64,000 bases of DNA from Georgenia satyanarayanai (lineage in GTDB: Bacteria > Actinomycetota > Actinomycetes > Actinomycetales > Actinomycetaceae): positions 61,384-125,383 of the forward strand of contig NZ_JAMBNZ010000010.1 in the NCBI RefSeq assembly GCF_023715365.1. Reading direction: 5' to 3'. Below the pieces are notes generated by a model. The model was not told where the DNA came from, did no database searches, and was given only the letters and a program-made list of their open reading frames with translations. Position numbers and translations under genes: made by a program. This document shows, piece after piece, positions 9,446 through 19,800 of this stretch (within the stretch, counting starts at the first letter, position 1; every line of letters starts with the position of its first letter).

Positions 9446-10645
9446 GTGGCGGCACCGCAGAACTACCTAGCAGTGATCAAGGTGGTGGGCATCGGGGGCG
9501 GCGGTGTCAACGCCGTCAACCGGATGATCGAGGTCGGGTTGAAGGGCGTGGAGTTCATCGCCGTCAACACCGACGCACAGGCGCTGCTCATGAGCGACGC
9601 CGACGTCAAGCTCGACGTGGGGCGTGAGCTCACGCGTGGGCTCGGCGCCGGCGCGGACCCCGAGGTCGGCAAGAAGGCCGCCGAGGACCACGCCGAGGAG
9701 ATCGAGGAGGTCATCCGCGGCGCGGACATGGTCTTCGTCACCGCCGGCGAGGGCGGCGGCACCGGTACCGGTGGGGCGCCTGTCGTCGCACGGATCGCGC
9801 GCTCGCTCGGCGCCCTGACCATCGGCGTCGTCACCCGGCCCTTCACCTTCGAGGGGCGCCGTCGCTCGACGCAGGCAGAGGCCGGGATCGAGGCGCTGCG
9901 CGCCGAGGTCGACACGCTCATCGTCATCCCCAACGACCGCCTGCTGTCGATCTCCGACCGCAACGTGTCGGTGCTGGACGCCTTCAAGAGCGCCGACCAG
10001 GTCCTCCTGTCCGGTGTCCAAGGCATCACCGACCTCATCACCACCCCGGGTCTCATCAACCTCGATTTCGCCGACGTCAAGTCCGTCATGCAGGGCGCCG
10101 GCAGTGCGCTCATGGGCATCGGCTCGGCGCGCGGTGAGGACCGGGCGGTCCAGGCCGCCGAGCTGGCGATCTCCTCCCCGCTCCTCGAGGCGAGCATCGA
10201 CGGCGCCTACGGCGTCCTGCTCTCCATCCAGGGTGGCAGCGACCTCGGGCTCTTCGAGATCCACGAGGCCGCGCGCCTCGTCCAGGAGGCCGCCCACCCC
10301 GAGGCGAACATCATCTTCGGCAACGTCATCGACGACGCCCTCGGCGACGAGGTGCGCGTCACCGTCATCGCGGCGGGCTTCGACGACCCGGGCACCAAGG
10401 CCCCGGCACCGGTTGCCCCGCCGCGCCGCGCCGCCGCCCCGGCCACGCTCCCGAGCGCGCCCAGCGCCCCGGAGCCACCCGCCGCCGCCAGCCCCGAGCC
10501 GGTCCAGCAGCCCGCCCAGCCGGTGCCCGCCTACGCGGGCAGCGAGGGCGAGCGTCGCGGCCTGGAGGTGCCCCGCGTCTTCGACGAGGAGCCGGTGCGC
10601 AGCCGCCGCGAGGAGGACCTCGACATCCCCGACTTCCTGCGCTGA
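9446..10645 (+). CDS. ftsZ: Cell division GTPase FtsZ
   Basis: FtsZ is the tubulin-like GTPase that forms the Z ring. The 399-residue protein has the [14 protein letters not shown]-terminal loop, the tubulin signature [10 protein letters not shown] near residue 107, and VLSIQGG in the C-terminal domain. A Pro/Ala-rich linker of about 70 residues follows, and the protein ends in DLDIPDFLR, the conserved C-terminal peptide that binds SepF in actinobacteria. The GTG at 9446 was chosen because it follows a GAGGGGG Shine-Dalgarno stretch and matches the usual start of the family. Confidence 0.97.
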   Translation: MAAPQNYLAVIKVVGIGGGGVNAVNRMIEVGLKGVEFIAVNTDAQALLMSDADVKLDVGRELTRGLGAGADPEVGKKAAEDHAEEIEEVIRGADMVFVTAGEGGGTGTGGAPVVARIARSLGALTIGVVTRPFTFEGRRRSTQAEAGIEALRAEVDTLIVIPNDRLLSISDRNVSVLDAFKSADQVLLSGVQGITDLITTPGLINLDFADVKSVMQGAGSALMGIGSARGEDRAVQAAELAISSPLLEASIDGAYGVLLSIQGGSDLGLFEIHEAARLVQEAAHPEANIIFGNVIDDALGDEVRVTVIAAGFDDPGTKAPAPVAPPRRAAAPATLPSAPSAPEPPAAASPEPVQQPAQPVPAYAGSEGERRGLEVPRVFDEEPVRSRREEDLDIPDFLR

Positions 10646-10651
10646 CCAGCG

Positions 10652-11404
10652 GTGCTCGAGCCCGCTGACCTCGGTCCCGGCGCGCGTGGTGGCTTCACCC
10701 CGCGCGCCGGTGGCGTCTCCTGCGGCCCGTACGCGGCCGCAGACGGCAGCGGCGGGCTCAACCTTGCCTTCCACGTGGACGACGACGAGGACCGCGTCAT
10801 CGCCAACCGGGACCTGCTCGACCGGTGGGCCGGCCACCACGTCGCCTGGATGAGCCAGCGGCACTCGGCCCGCGTGCGGCTCGTCACCCGGCCGCCCGGG
10901 GCGGGGCGATCCACGCTCGGGGAGTGCGACTCCCTCGTCGCGCGCCGCAGCGGGACCGGCGCCCCTGCGGTGGCTGTCATGGTCGCCGACTGCGTGCCCC
11001 TCCTCCTCGCGACACCGAGCGGTGACCTCGTGGCCGCCGTCCACGTCGGCCGCCAGGGCCTGGCTGACGGCGTCGTCCCCGCCACGCTCGCCACGCTCGC
11101 GGGCGAGGGGGCCTCGGTCCCCGAGCTGTACGCCTCCCTCGGCCCCAGCATCTGCGGCCGCTGCTACGAGGTCCCGGCCGAGCTGCGCGAGGTGGTGGCC
11201 GCCGTCGTCCCTGCCGCGTCGGCCACGACGGCGTGGGGCACCCCGTCCCTCGACATCCCCGCAGGCGTGCTCGCCCAGCTCGCCGCCGCCGGCGTCCGGC
11301 GCGTGCAGCACGTCGACGCGTGCACCCGCGAGGACGAGCGCTTCTACTCCTTCCGGCGCGACGGCGTCACCGGCCGCTTCGTCGGCGTCGTCCGTCCCGC
11401 CTGA
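10652..11404 (+). CDS. pgeF: Multicopper/laccase-domain purine nucleoside phosphorylase-like protein (YfiH/PgeF family)
   Basis: The family hydrolyses or phosphorolyses purine nucleosides and, in E. coli, edits mis-incorporated peptidoglycan precursors. This 250-residue protein has the three metal-site blocks of the family: QRHS, VADCVPLL and AAVHVGRQGL, supplying His, Cys and His, plus GPSICGRCYEV near residue 165. It starts with GTG six bases after the ftsZ stop, the normal place for it in actinobacteria. The usual next gene, yggS, is absent. Confidence 0.88.
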   Translation: MLEPADLGPGARGGFTPRAGGVSCGPYAAADGSGGLNLAFHVDDDEDRVIANRDLLDRWAGHHVAWMSQRHSARVRLVTRPPGAGRSTLGECDSLVARRSGTGAPAVAVMVADCVPLLLATPSGDLVAAVHVGRQGLADGVVPATLATLAGEGASVPELYASLGPSICGRCYEVPAELREVVAAVVPAASATTAWGTPSLDIPAGVLAQLAAAGVRRVQHVDACTREDERFYSFRRDGVTGRFVGVVRPA

Positions 11405-11467
11405 GAACGCGCGAAACCCGGCGACGACACGCCGCACCACGGTGCGCGGAGTGGGCACGGCCCTGGT

Positions 11468-11473
11468 CTAGCG
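11468..11473 (+). promoter_or_regulatory. Putative -10 element upstream of sepF
   Basis: TAGCGT lies in the 123-base gap before sepF and fits a TANNNT actinobacterial -10 box. The resulting leader of about 50 bases would contain the GGGAG ribosome binding site before sepF. Confidence 0.4.
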
Positions 11474-11527
11474 TCACGACAAGGAGCGGCACGAGGTGTG
11501 ATCGCAGAACTCGAGACGGGAGCAGTC

Positions 11528-12001
11528 ATGGCCGGAGCACTGCGCAAGACGATGGCATACCTTGGACTGTCCGAGGACGAGGGGGACTACGTCGACGAGC
11601 TCGACGTCCCCCGCCACGAGGAGCCGGCGGCCCCCGAGGCCCGCCCCGAGCGCGAGGAGCCGCGGGCCCAGGTCACGCCCATGCGCGTGGTGCCCGCCCC
11701 CGAGCCCGTCGAGCACGACCTGCGCCGGATCAGTACGGTGCACCCCACGACCTACAACGAGGCGCGGGTCATCGGCGAGGCCTTCCGCGACGGCACGCCC
11801 GTCATCATGAACCTCACCGGCATGAGCGAGACCGAGGCCAAGCGCATGGTGGACTTCTCCGCCGGCCTCGTCTTCGGCCTGCACGGCTCGATCGAGCGGG
11901 TGACCAACCGCGTGTTCCTGCTCTCCCCGGCCAGCGTGGAGGTCGCCACCGACTCGGGCCAGCCCGAGACCGGCCCTGGCCGCCTGTTCAACCAGAGCTG
12001 A
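11528..12001 (+). CDS. sepF: Cell division protein SepF
   Basis: SepF anchors FtsZ to the membrane and does the FtsA job in actinobacteria. The 157-residue protein begins MAGALRKTMAYLGL, an amphipathic membrane-binding helix, followed by an acidic, Pro-rich linker and the SepF core (TTYNEARVIGEAFRDGTPVI to GLHGSIERVTNRVFLLSP). ATG at 11528 gives the conserved helix and follows GGGAG; an in-frame upstream GTG would add ten atypical residues. ftsZ, sepF, yggT and divIVA act together at the septum and pole. Confidence 0.95.
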   Translation: MAGALRKTMAYLGLSEDEGDYVDELDVPRHEEPAAPEARPEREEPRAQVTPMRVVPAPEPVEHDLRRISTVHPTTYNEARVIGEAFRDGTPVIMNLTGMSETEAKRMVDFSAGLVFGLHGSIERVTNRVFLLSPASVEVATDSGQPETGPGRLFNQS

Positions 12002-12004
12002 GAC

Positions 12005-12298
12005 GTGCAACTCGTCTTCTCGATCGTCTACTTCCTGCTCCTTCTCTACCTGGTCGTCCTCATCGGGCGGCTGGTCCTGGACTGGGTGCAGGTGTTCTCC
12101 CGCGACTGGCGGCCACGGGGCATCCTCCTCGTGCTGGCCGAGCTCGTGTACACACTGACCGACCCGCCGTTGAACTGGCTGCGCCGCTACATCCCGCCGC
12201 TCCGACTGGGGCCGGTGGCGCTCGATCTAGGCTTCATCATCCTGTTCATGGGAGTGAGCATCTCGATGCGCGTGGCCGCTTCCCTGTCACTCGCGTGA
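12005..12298 (+). CDS. YggT family membrane protein
   Basis: This 97-residue protein has two hydrophobic segments (residues about 3-22 and 72-95) separated by a loop with the family-like sequence LTDPPLNWLRRYIPPLRLG. YggT proteins are conserved beside sepF and divIVA in Gram-positive bacteria; their exact role is unclear but they are linked to cell division and osmotic behaviour. The GTG start lies three bases after the sepF stop, so co-transcription with sepF is likely. Confidence 0.9.
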   Translation: MQLVFSIVYFLLLLYLVVLIGRLVLDWVQVFSRDWRPRGILLVLAELVYTLTDPPLNWLRRYIPPLRLGPVALDLGFIILFMGVSISMRVAASLSLA

Positions 12299-12405
12299 CA
12301 CATGTGAACCCCGTGAGGTGCTGGCTCTAGTAACGTTCCGCTAACGTGGACCCGTGGGACGCGCGACGCTCACGACCGAACGACTGACTTACTGAGGTGA
12401 CGACT

Positions 12406-13095
12406 ATGGCGCTGCTCACAGCAGACGACGTGCTGAACAAGAAGTTTCAGCCGACGAAGTTCCGGGAGGGCTACGACCAGGACGAGGTCGACGACTTCCT
12501 GGACGAGGTCGTCAACACGCTGAGCACGCTCAGCGGTGAGAACGAGGAGCTCAAGGCGAAGCTCGCCGCGGCGGAGCGCCGCGTTGCCGAGCTGAGCAGC
12601 GGCGAGCAGCCCACGGCAGTCGCCGTGGCGCCGGAGCCGCAGCCGGAGCCCGAGCCCGAGCCGGAGCCGGAGCCCGAGCCCGAGCCGCAGCCCTCCTTCA
12701 CGCCGCCCGCCGCGGCCGCCGCACCCGCGCCGGCCGAGAGCGTCACCGAGAACGCCGACGAGCCGACCTCGGCCACCGGCATGCTCGCCCTGGCGCAGCG
12801 CGTGCACGACGAGTACGTCAACAACGGCAAGCAGGAGGGTGAGCGCATCCTCCACGAGGCGCGCACCGAGGCGGAGCGCATCGTGCGCGAGGCCGAGGAC
12901 ACCCACAACCGCACGCTCGCCCAGCTCGAGCAGGAGCGTTCGCTCCTCGAGCGCAAGATCGACGAGCTGCGCGTCTTCGAGCGCGACTACCGCACGCGTC
13001 TGAAGAGCTACCTCGAGTCGCTCCTCTCCGACGTCGAGGGTCGTGGCAACGTCTCCGGGCGTGGTGACTCCGGCTCGGCACAGTTCGGTCGCTGA
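12406..13095 (+). CDS. divIVA: Polar growth/cell division protein DivIVA (Wag31)
   Basis: DivIVA senses negative membrane curvature at poles and septa and recruits the wall-growth machinery. The N-terminal domain is classical: LLTADDVLNKKFQPTKFREG, then the coiled coil YDQDEVDDFLDEVVNTL. A low-complexity linker of alternating Pro-Glu (residues about 73-92) follows, then a second coiled coil (residues about 130-215). ATG at 12406 follows a GAGGTGA ribosome binding site; an upstream in-frame start would be atypical. It has its own upstream gap of about 107 bases and a strong terminator-like hairpin after it. Confidence 0.95.
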   Translation: MALLTADDVLNKKFQPTKFREGYDQDEVDDFLDEVVNTLSTLSGENEELKAKLAAAERRVAELSSGEQPTAVAVAPEPQPEPEPEPEPEPEPEPQPSFTPPAAAAAPAPAESVTENADEPTSATGMLALAQRVHDEYVNNGKQEGERILHEARTEAERIVREAEDTHNRTLAQLEQERSLLERKIDELRVFERDYRTRLKSYLESLLSDVEGRGNVSGRGDSGSAQFGR

Positions 13096-13102
13096 GCGTG
13101 AC

Positions 13103-13137
13103 ACGACGGCGGCGGCCCACCGGGCCGCCGCCGTCGT
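13103..13137 (+). terminator. Hairpin terminator after divIVA
   Basis: A perfect 16-bp stem (13103-13118 with 13122-13137) closes a 3-base ACC loop, directly after the divIVA stop. It is nearly all G/C and has no U tract, as is common in actinobacteria. It separates divIVA from lspA, whose ribosome binding site starts ten bases later. Confidence 0.75.
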
Positions 13138-13159
13138 CGCACGTCTAGGAAGGGAACGC

Positions 13160-14020
13160 ATGACCCAGCAGCAGCGGGGCCGACGCGGGATGGTCATCCT
13201 CCTCGTCGCCCTGGCCCTCGGCATCGCCGCCATCGACCAGGTGACGAAGTACCTCGCCGAGGACCGGCTGACCCAGGGGGTGCACGTCCCACTCGTCGGT
13301 GACCTCCTCGGCTGGCAGCTCATCTACAACCCGGGCGCGGCCTTCTCCTTCGCCACCGGGATGACGTGGATCTTCACCGTCATCACCCTCGTCGTCGTCG
13401 TCGTCGTCCTGCGGGTCGCGCGGCGCCTGCGCTCCGCGGCCTGGGCGGTGGCGCTGGGCATGTTGCTCGGCGGTGCTCTCGGCAACCTCTACGACCGGCT
13501 GCTGCGCGAGCCCGGCTTCGCCCGCGGCCACGTCGTCGACTTCATCAACTACAACGGCTGGTTCGTCGGCAACGCCGCCGACATCGCCATCGTGCTCGCC
13601 GCCGTCCTCATCGCGCTCCTCGCGCTTCTCGGCATCGAGGTCGACGGCACCCGCGCCGTCACCCACCGGGAGGACGACGATGTCGCACCCGCCGACGACG
13701 ACGCCGAGCCGGTGAGCGAGGAGCCGCTTGTCGAGGAGACCGACTTCTCCCCGGAGGTGCCGCGCGCCACCGACGACGACGGCGTGGACGTCGCCACCTG
13801 GGTGAGCGGGGCGGGCTCCGCGCCCACCTTCCCCGCGACGCGTGGTGAGGTACCGGCTCCTGCGCCGCTGACGCCCACGTGGTCCGCGGTGCGGCCTGCC
13901 GAGGACACACGGCCGGCCGGCGGGGAGGCGACGTCCGGGGAGGGTTCTGACTCCACCTCCCGGCGCCGCCCGCGCAGTCGCCGGGAGATCCGCCTCGCCA
14001 CCTCCGACGACGATGCCTGA
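13160..14020 (+). CDS. lspA: Lipoprotein signal peptidase LspA with acidic C-terminal extension
   Basis: LspA is the aspartic membrane protease that removes signal peptides from diacylated lipoproteins. Four membrane segments lie in residues about 12-165. The catalytic aspartates sit in GNLYDRLL and in [19 protein letters not shown]. The start follows AGGAAGGGA. At 286 residues it is much longer than the usual 160-200: residues about 170-286 form an acidic, then Arg-rich, apparently disordered cytoplasmic tail. The stop overlaps the start of the next gene by eight bases. Confidence 0.92.
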   Translation: MTQQQRGRRGMVILLVALALGIAAIDQVTKYLAEDRLTQGVHVPLVGDLLGWQLIYNPGAAFSFATGMTWIFTVITLVVVVVVLRVARRLRSAAWAVALGMLLGGALGNLYDRLLREPGFARGHVVDFINYNGWFVGNAADIAIVLAAVLIALLALLGIEVDGTRAVTHREDDDVAPADDDAEPVSEEPLVEETDFSPEVPRATDDDGVDVATWVSGAGSAPTFPATRGEVPAPAPLTPTWSAVRPAEDTRPAGGEATSGEGSDSTSRRRPRSRREIRLATSDDDA

Positions 14021-14939
14021 GACGCGCTCCCTGCCCGTTCCCGACGGCCTCGCCGGCGAGCGGGTCGACGCCGCCCTGGCACGGCTCCTGGGCCTGTCCC
14101 GTACCCGCGCCGCCGAGCTGGCCACCGAGGGCGGGGTCGTGCTCGACGGCCGCACCCTGGCCAAGTCCGACCGGCTCGTGGCGGGCGGGTGGCTCGAGGT
14201 CACTCTGCCCGACGCGCCGTCGGCGCCGCCGCCCGAGCCGGTGGCCGGCCTGAGGATCGCCTACGAGGACGACGACGTCGTCGTCGTGGACAAGCCCGTC
14301 GGGGTGGCCGCACACGGCAGTCCGGGCTGGCAGGGGCCGACCGTCGTCGGCAGCCTCCACGCCGCCGGGTACCGCGTCTCGACGTCCGGGGCGGCCGAGC
14401 GGCAGGGCATCGTCCACCGGCTCGACGTCGGCACGTCCGGCCTCATGGTGGTGGCCAAGTCCGAGCTCGCCTACACCGTCCTCAAGCGCGCCTTCAAGGA
14501 ACGCACGGTCGAGAAGGTCTACCACGCCCTCGTCCAGGGCCACATGGACCCCTTCGCCGGGACGATCGACGCGCCCGTGGGGCGCGACCCGCGGCACGAC
14601 TACCGCTTCGCCGTCGTCGCCGACGGCAAGCCGGCCGTCACGCACTACGAGACGCTCGAGGCGATGTCCGGGGCGTCCCTGCTCGAGATCCACCTCGAGA
14701 CCGGACGTACCCACCAGATCCGGGTCCACACCTCCGCGGTCCGCCACCCCTGCCTCGGGGACACGACCTACGGTGCCGACCCTGTGCTCGCCCAGCGGCT
14801 GGGACTGACGCGGCAGTGGTTGCACGCCGTGCGCCTCGGCTTCGCCCACCCGCGCGACGGCCGACCACTCGTTGTCACGAGCGAGTACCCGCAGGACCTC
14901 GCGGCGGCGTTGGAGATGGTGCGCGAGGGACGCCGGTGA
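14013..14939 (+). CDS. RluA-family 23S rRNA pseudouridine synthase (RluD-like)
   Basis: The protein isomerises uridine to pseudouridine in rRNA. An N-terminal S4 RNA-binding domain (residues about 10-70, [20 protein letters not shown]) precedes the catalytic domain. That domain has [14 protein letters not shown], the catalytic-Asp motif [18 protein letters not shown], and the closing [11 protein letters not shown] and LGDTTYGAD motifs. Length is 308 residues, normal for RluC/RluD. It overlaps lspA by eight bases, the standard neighbour in actinobacteria. The exact target base cannot be told from sequence. Confidence 0.92.
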   Translation: MPETRSLPVPDGLAGERVDAALARLLGLSRTRAAELATEGGVVLDGRTLAKSDRLVAGGWLEVTLPDAPSAPPPEPVAGLRIAYEDDDVVVVDKPVGVAAHGSPGWQGPTVVGSLHAAGYRVSTSGAAERQGIVHRLDVGTSGLMVVAKSELAYTVLKRAFKERTVEKVYHALVQGHMDPFAGTIDAPVGRDPRHDYRFAVVADGKPAVTHYETLEAMSGASLLEIHLETGRTHQIRVHTSAVRHPCLGDTTYGADPVLAQRLGLTRQWLHAVRLGFAHPRDGRPLVVTSEYPQDLAAALEMVREGRR

Positions 14940-15406
14940 GCGTCCAGGTCCGCACCGTCACCACCCGCGCCGAGCTCGAGGCCGCGTGGGCGGTGCGCTT
15001 CGCCGTCTTCGTCGACGAGCAAGGGGTGCCGGCGGACATCGAGGTCGACGAGCTCGACGAGGCCCCCACGACCACCCACGTGCTCGCCGTGGACGAGACC
15101 ACCGGCGAGGTGCTCGGCACCGGGCGGCTGCTCCTCGACGCCCCGGGCCACGTCCACCTCGGACGCCTGGCCGTGCACGCCGCCGCACGCGGCCGCGGGG
15201 TGGGCGCGCGACTCGTCGCCGCACTGGGCGACCTCGCCCTCGAGCGGCACGCCGCGGGCGAGCCGCCCGCCGTCGAGGTCGTCCTCAGTGCCCAGGAGTC
15301 GGCGATGGGCTTCTACGAGCGGCTGGGCTTCGCCGTCGTGTCCGGCGAGCGGTACCTCGACGCCGACATCTGGCACCAGGACATGGCCAGGAGCGTCTCC
15401 CGCTGA
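14936..15406 (+). CDS. GNAT family N-acetyltransferase
   Basis: This 156-residue protein has the single-domain GNAT fold: [22 protein letters not shown] near the N-terminus, the acetyl-CoA pyrophosphate loop [12 protein letters not shown] near residue 80, and the C-terminal [20 protein letters not shown] element. It resembles the ElaA/YjcF subgroup with unknown physiological substrate. GTG at 14936 overlaps the stop of the pseudouridine synthase by four bases, so it is probably the last gene of the lspA operon. Confidence 0.88.
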   Translation: MSVQVRTVTTRAELEAAWAVRFAVFVDEQGVPADIEVDELDEAPTTTHVLAVDETTGEVLGTGRLLLDAPGHVHLGRLAVHAAARGRGVGARLVAALGDLALERHAAGEPPAVEVVLSAQESAMGFYERLGFAVVSGERYLDADIWHQDMARSVSR

Positions 15407-15552
15407 GCGCCTGTCCCGGCGCCGGCCGGGGGCCGTCGGCGTCGTCGGCCACGACGACGGGGAGGCCCGTCCGACGCCTCCCGGGCTGCGGCATGATTGA
15501 CGTCTAACCGGTGGCGAGCCCTGCCGGGCGCTGCACGCCGAGAGGAGTCGTC

Positions 15553-16734
15553 GTGGTCGATCGTGGACGCACCGGGGTCGTCGTCGGCGGCGGTATCGGT
15601 GGGCTCGCCGCAGCGACAGCGCTGAGTCAGGCGGGCTGGGACGTCACCGTGCTGGAGCGCTCCGCCGAGGGCGGGGAGATCGGCGCCGGTCTCACCATCA
15701 TGGCGAACGGACAACGGGCGCTGCGCGAGCTCGGCCTCGCCGACGCTGTCCGCGCCTCCGCCGCGCCCCAGGGCGGCGGCGGGATCCGGGACCGCTCAGG
15801 ACGTTGGCTCGCGCGGGTCGACAGCGCCGCCCTGGAACGGGAGCTCGGCACCTCGGTCATCGGGATCCACCGTGAGCAGCTGCACCGGGTGCTCCGCGAG
15901 GCGCTGCCCGTCGGCACGCTCCTCACAGGCGCCGAGGTTCTCGGCCTCACGCGCGGACCGCCCGCGTCGGTCACCTTCGTCCGTGACGGCGAGCAGCACA
16001 CGATCACGGCGGACCTCGTCGTCGGTGCCGACGGCATCAGGTCCGCCGTGCGTCGCGCGCTCTGGCCCGACCACCCGGTTCCCGCCTCCACGGGCGTGAC
16101 GGCCTGGCGCGCGGTGACCGCAGACCGGTGGCCGCTCGACCTCGTCGGTGCCGTCAGCTGGGGACCGGGCACGGAGTTCGGCACGGTGCCCCTGGTGGAC
16201 GGGCGGGTCTACTGGTTCGCGGCCGTCGCCGGCGCCCCCGTCGGGCACCGGTTCGCGGACGAGGTCGGCCATCTGCGCAGGCGCTTCGCAGGCTGGCACG
16301 CCCCGATCCCCGAGCTGCTCGCCGCCACCGAGCCGGGCGGTGTGCTGCGCCACGGCCTGCATCACCTCGCGGTGCCACTGCCCAGCTACGTCACCGGCGC
16401 TGCCGCTCTCCTCGGGGACGCCGCCCACGCCATGACACCGAACCTCGGGCAGGGCGCGGCGCAGGCACTGGAGGACGCCGTCGTGCTCGGGCGGGCGCTG
16501 GCCCGGTACGAGGACGATGTCCCCACCGCGCTCCGCGTCTACGACCGCACCCGGCGGCCGCGGTCACAGGCGGTGGCGCGCGCCTCCCGCTGGAGCGGCC
16601 GGTTCGGGCACGAGCTGCGCCCCGCGCCGCTCGTGGCGCTGCGCGACCTCATGGTGCGCGCCACGCCCGCCACCGCTGCGCTGTCGTCGCTGGCGCGGGC
16701 CGCGCGCTGGGAGCCGGATCTGGTCGAGTCCTGA
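15553..16734 (+). CDS. FAD-dependent monooxygenase (PHBH/UbiH-like)
   Basis: This is a 393-residue flavoprotein of the group A aromatic-hydroxylase family. The N-terminal Rossmann motif GGGIGGLAAATAL binds the ADP part of FAD; VVGADGIRSAVRRAL is the DG motif that contacts FAD and NAD(P)H; LLGDAAHAMTPNLGQGAAQALED is the second FAD motif. I chose GTG at 15553 because GAGAGGA sits seven bases upstream; the in-frame ORF extends back to 15511. It stands alone between two gaps of about 150 bases, so the substrate is unknown. Confidence 0.88.
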   Translation: MVDRGRTGVVVGGGIGGLAAATALSQAGWDVTVLERSAEGGEIGAGLTIMANGQRALRELGLADAVRASAAPQGGGGIRDRSGRWLARVDSAALERELGTSVIGIHREQLHRVLREALPVGTLLTGAEVLGLTRGPPASVTFVRDGEQHTITADLVVGADGIRSAVRRALWPDHPVPASTGVTAWRAVTADRWPLDLVGAVSWGPGTEFGTVPLVDGRVYWFAAVAGAPVGHRFADEVGHLRRRFAGWHAPIPELLAATEPGGVLRHGLHHLAVPLPSYVTGAAALLGDAAHAMTPNLGQGAAQALEDAVVLGRALARYEDDVPTALRVYDRTRRPRSQAVARASRWSGRFGHELRPAPLVALRDLMVRATPATAALSSLARAARWEPDLVES

Positions 16735-16884
16735 CCCGAACCGGCGGGGCAGCGGAGACGTCCCGCGCGGCCGCTGCGGGCGTCGTCGCGGCTGCCTCAC
16801 GCCGGTATCAGCATGGGCGCGAAGCGACACGCCGCGCGACCTGGGTCTCGCCCCGAGGTGGCCGGCCGTGTCGGTCCCGCGACC

Positions 16885-16890
16885 TAGACT
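16885..16890 (+). promoter_or_regulatory. -10 element of a probable leaderless dnaE transcript
   Basis: TAGACT ends seven bases before the dnaE ATG, and no Shine-Dalgarno sequence lies between. Transcription would start at or next to the A of ATG. Confidence 0.6.
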
Positions 16891-16897
16891 GGCGAGC

Positions 16898-19800
16898 ATG
16901 GCTGCTGGAGGATCTGACAACTTCACCCACCTCCACGTGCACACCGAGTACTCGATGCTCGACGGTGCCTCCAAGGTCGACGAGCTGCTGGGCGAGGCCG
17001 CCCGGATGGGCCAGCCCGCCCTGGCGATCACCGACCACGGTTACCTCTTCGGGGCCTTCGACTTCTGGTCCAGCGCCCAGAAGCACGGCGTCAAGCCCAT
17101 CATCGGGCTCGAGGCCTACGTGACGCCCGGCACCTCGCGCTTCGACAAGTCCCGGGTGCGCTGGGGCGAGGAGCACCAGGCCAAGGACGACGTCTCCGCC
17201 CGTGGCTCCTACACGCACATGACCCTGCTGGCGAAGAACAACCGGGGGATGAACAACCTCTTCCGGCTCGGCTCGCGCGCCTCCATCGAGGGCCAGATGG
17301 GCAAGTGGCCGCGGATGGACCGCGAGCTCATCGAGACCCACGCCGAGGGCCTCATCGCCACCACCGGCTGCCCGTCGGGCGAGGTGCAGACCCGCATCCG
17401 CCTCGGCCAGTACGACGAGGCGCTGCGCGCCGCCCGCGAGCTGCAGGACATCTTCGGCCGCGAGAACTACTACGTCGAGCTCATGGACCACGGCCTGGAC
17501 ATCGAGCGCCGCGTCACGGGCGACCTCCTGCGCCTGGCCAAGGACATCGGCGCGCCGCTCCTGGCCACCAACGACTCCCACTACACGCGCCCGGACGACG
17601 CACGCACCCACGAGGTCATGCTCGCCCTGCAGTCGGGCAGCAAGCTCACCGAGCCGAGCTACGACCAGGGCGGCAGCCGTTTCGCCTTCACCGGGGACAC
17701 CTACTACCTGCGCCCGGCCGCCGAGATGCGCGAGGTCTTCCGCGACCTGCCCGAGGCCTGCGACAACACCCTGCTCGTCGCCGAGCAGTGCGACGTCACC
17801 TTCCGCACCGCCGCCGACGGCGCGAACTACATGCCGCGCTTCCCCGTGCCCGCGGGGGAGGACGAGCACTCGTGGTTCGTCAAGGAGGTCGAGAAGGGGC
17901 TGACGTACCGCTACCCCGACGGCGTGCCGGACCATGTCGAGAAGCAGGCGCGGTACGAGGTCGAGGTCATCACCCAGATGGGCTTCCCCGGCTACTTCCT
18001 CGTCGTCGCCGACTTCATCAACTGGGCCAAGTCCCAGGGCATCCGCGTGGGGCCGGGCCGTGGGTCCGGCGCCGGCTCGATGGTCGCCTACGCGCTGCGC
18101 ATCACCGACCTCGACCCCCTCGTCCACGGCCTCATCTTCGAGCGCTTCCTCAACCCCGACCGCGTCTCGATGCCCGACTTCGACGTCGACTTCGACGAGC
18201 GCCGGCGCGGTGAGGTCATCCGCTACGTCACCGACAAGTACGGCGACGACCGCGTGGCGCAGGTCGTCACCTACGGCACCATCAAGGCCAAGCAGGCCCT
18301 CAAGGACGCCTCGCGCGTGCTCGACTTCCCGTTCCAGATGGGGGAGAAGCTCACCAAGGCGATGCCGCCGTCGGTCATGGGCAAGGACATCACCCTCGCC
18401 GGCATCTTCGACCCGCGCGACAAGCGCTACGCGGAGGCTGAGGAGTTCCGCCAGCTCCACGCCGCGGACCCCGACGCCCAGTCCGTCGTGGAGACCGCCC
18501 AGGGCCTGGAGGGCATCAAGCGGCAGTGGGGTGTGCACGCCTGCGCCGTCATCATGTCCAGCGAGCCGCTCCAGGACATCATCCCGGTCATGCTGCGCCC
18601 GCAGGACGGCGCGATCATCACGCAGTTCGACTACCCGCAGTGCGAGAACCTCGGGCTGCTCAAGATGGACTTCCTCGGGCTGCGCAACCTCACCGTCATC
18701 GATGACGCCCTGGAGAACATCGAGCGCAACGGCAAGGAGGTGCCCGACCTCGAGCGCCTCCCGCTGGACGACCCCCTCACCTACGCCATGCTCGGGCGCG
18801 GGGACACGCTCGGGGTGTTCCAGCTCGACGGCGCCGGCATGCGCACCCTGCTGCGTCTCATGCGCCCGGACAACTTCGAGGACATCTCCGCCGTCGGCGC
18901 GCTGTACCGGCCCGGCCCGATGGGCGCGAACTCCCACACGAACTACGCGCTGCGCAAGACCGGCCAGCAGGAGATCGAGCCGATCCACCCCGAGCTCGAG
19001 GAGCCGCTCGCCGAGATCCTCGGCACCACCTACGGCCTGATCGTCTACCAGGAGCAGGTGATGGCGATCGCGCAGAAGGTCGCCGGGTACACGCTCGGCC
19101 AGGCCGACCTGCTGCGCCGCGCCATGGGCAAGAAGAAGAAGGCCGAGCTGGACAAGCAGTTCGCCAGCTTCGAGGCCGGCATGCTCGAGCGCGGCTACTC
19201 CCCGGCCGCGGTCAAGACGCTGTGGGACATCCTCCTGCCCTTCTCCGACTACGCCTTCAACAAGGCGCACTCAGCGGCGTACGGGATCATCTCCTACTGG
19301 ACCGCGTACCTGAAGGCGAACTTCCCCACGGAGTTCATGGCCGCCCTGCTCACCTCCACCCAGGTGAACAAGGACCGCCTGGGGCTGTACCTCGGCGAGG
19401 CCCGCCACATGGGCATCAGCGTGCTGTCGCCGGACGTCAACACCTCGGTGGGCTCCTTCGCGGCTGTCGGGGAGGAGATCCGCTTCGGCCTCGCCGCGGT
19501 GCGCAACGTCGGGGGCAACGTCGTCGAGGCGATCATCTCCACCCGGGAGGAGAAGGGGGAGTACACCTCCTTCCAGGACTTCCTCGACAAGGTGCCCGCG
19601 GTCGTGTGCAACAAGCGCACCATCGAGTCGCTCATCAAGGCCGGGGCCTTCGACTCCCTGGGCCACACCCGCCGCGCCCTCCTCGCCCGCCACGAGGAGG
19701 CCATCGACATGGTCATCGACGTCAAGCGCAACGAGGCGGTCGGCCAGTTCGACCTCTTCGCGGGCCTCGGCGGCGAGGGCGGGGCGGGCGGTGCCGGCTT

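Noticed and set aside
16808..19270. An 820-codon minus-strand frame opposite dnaE
   Set aside because: Antisense shadow of a highly conserved gene, with biased composition and no motif.
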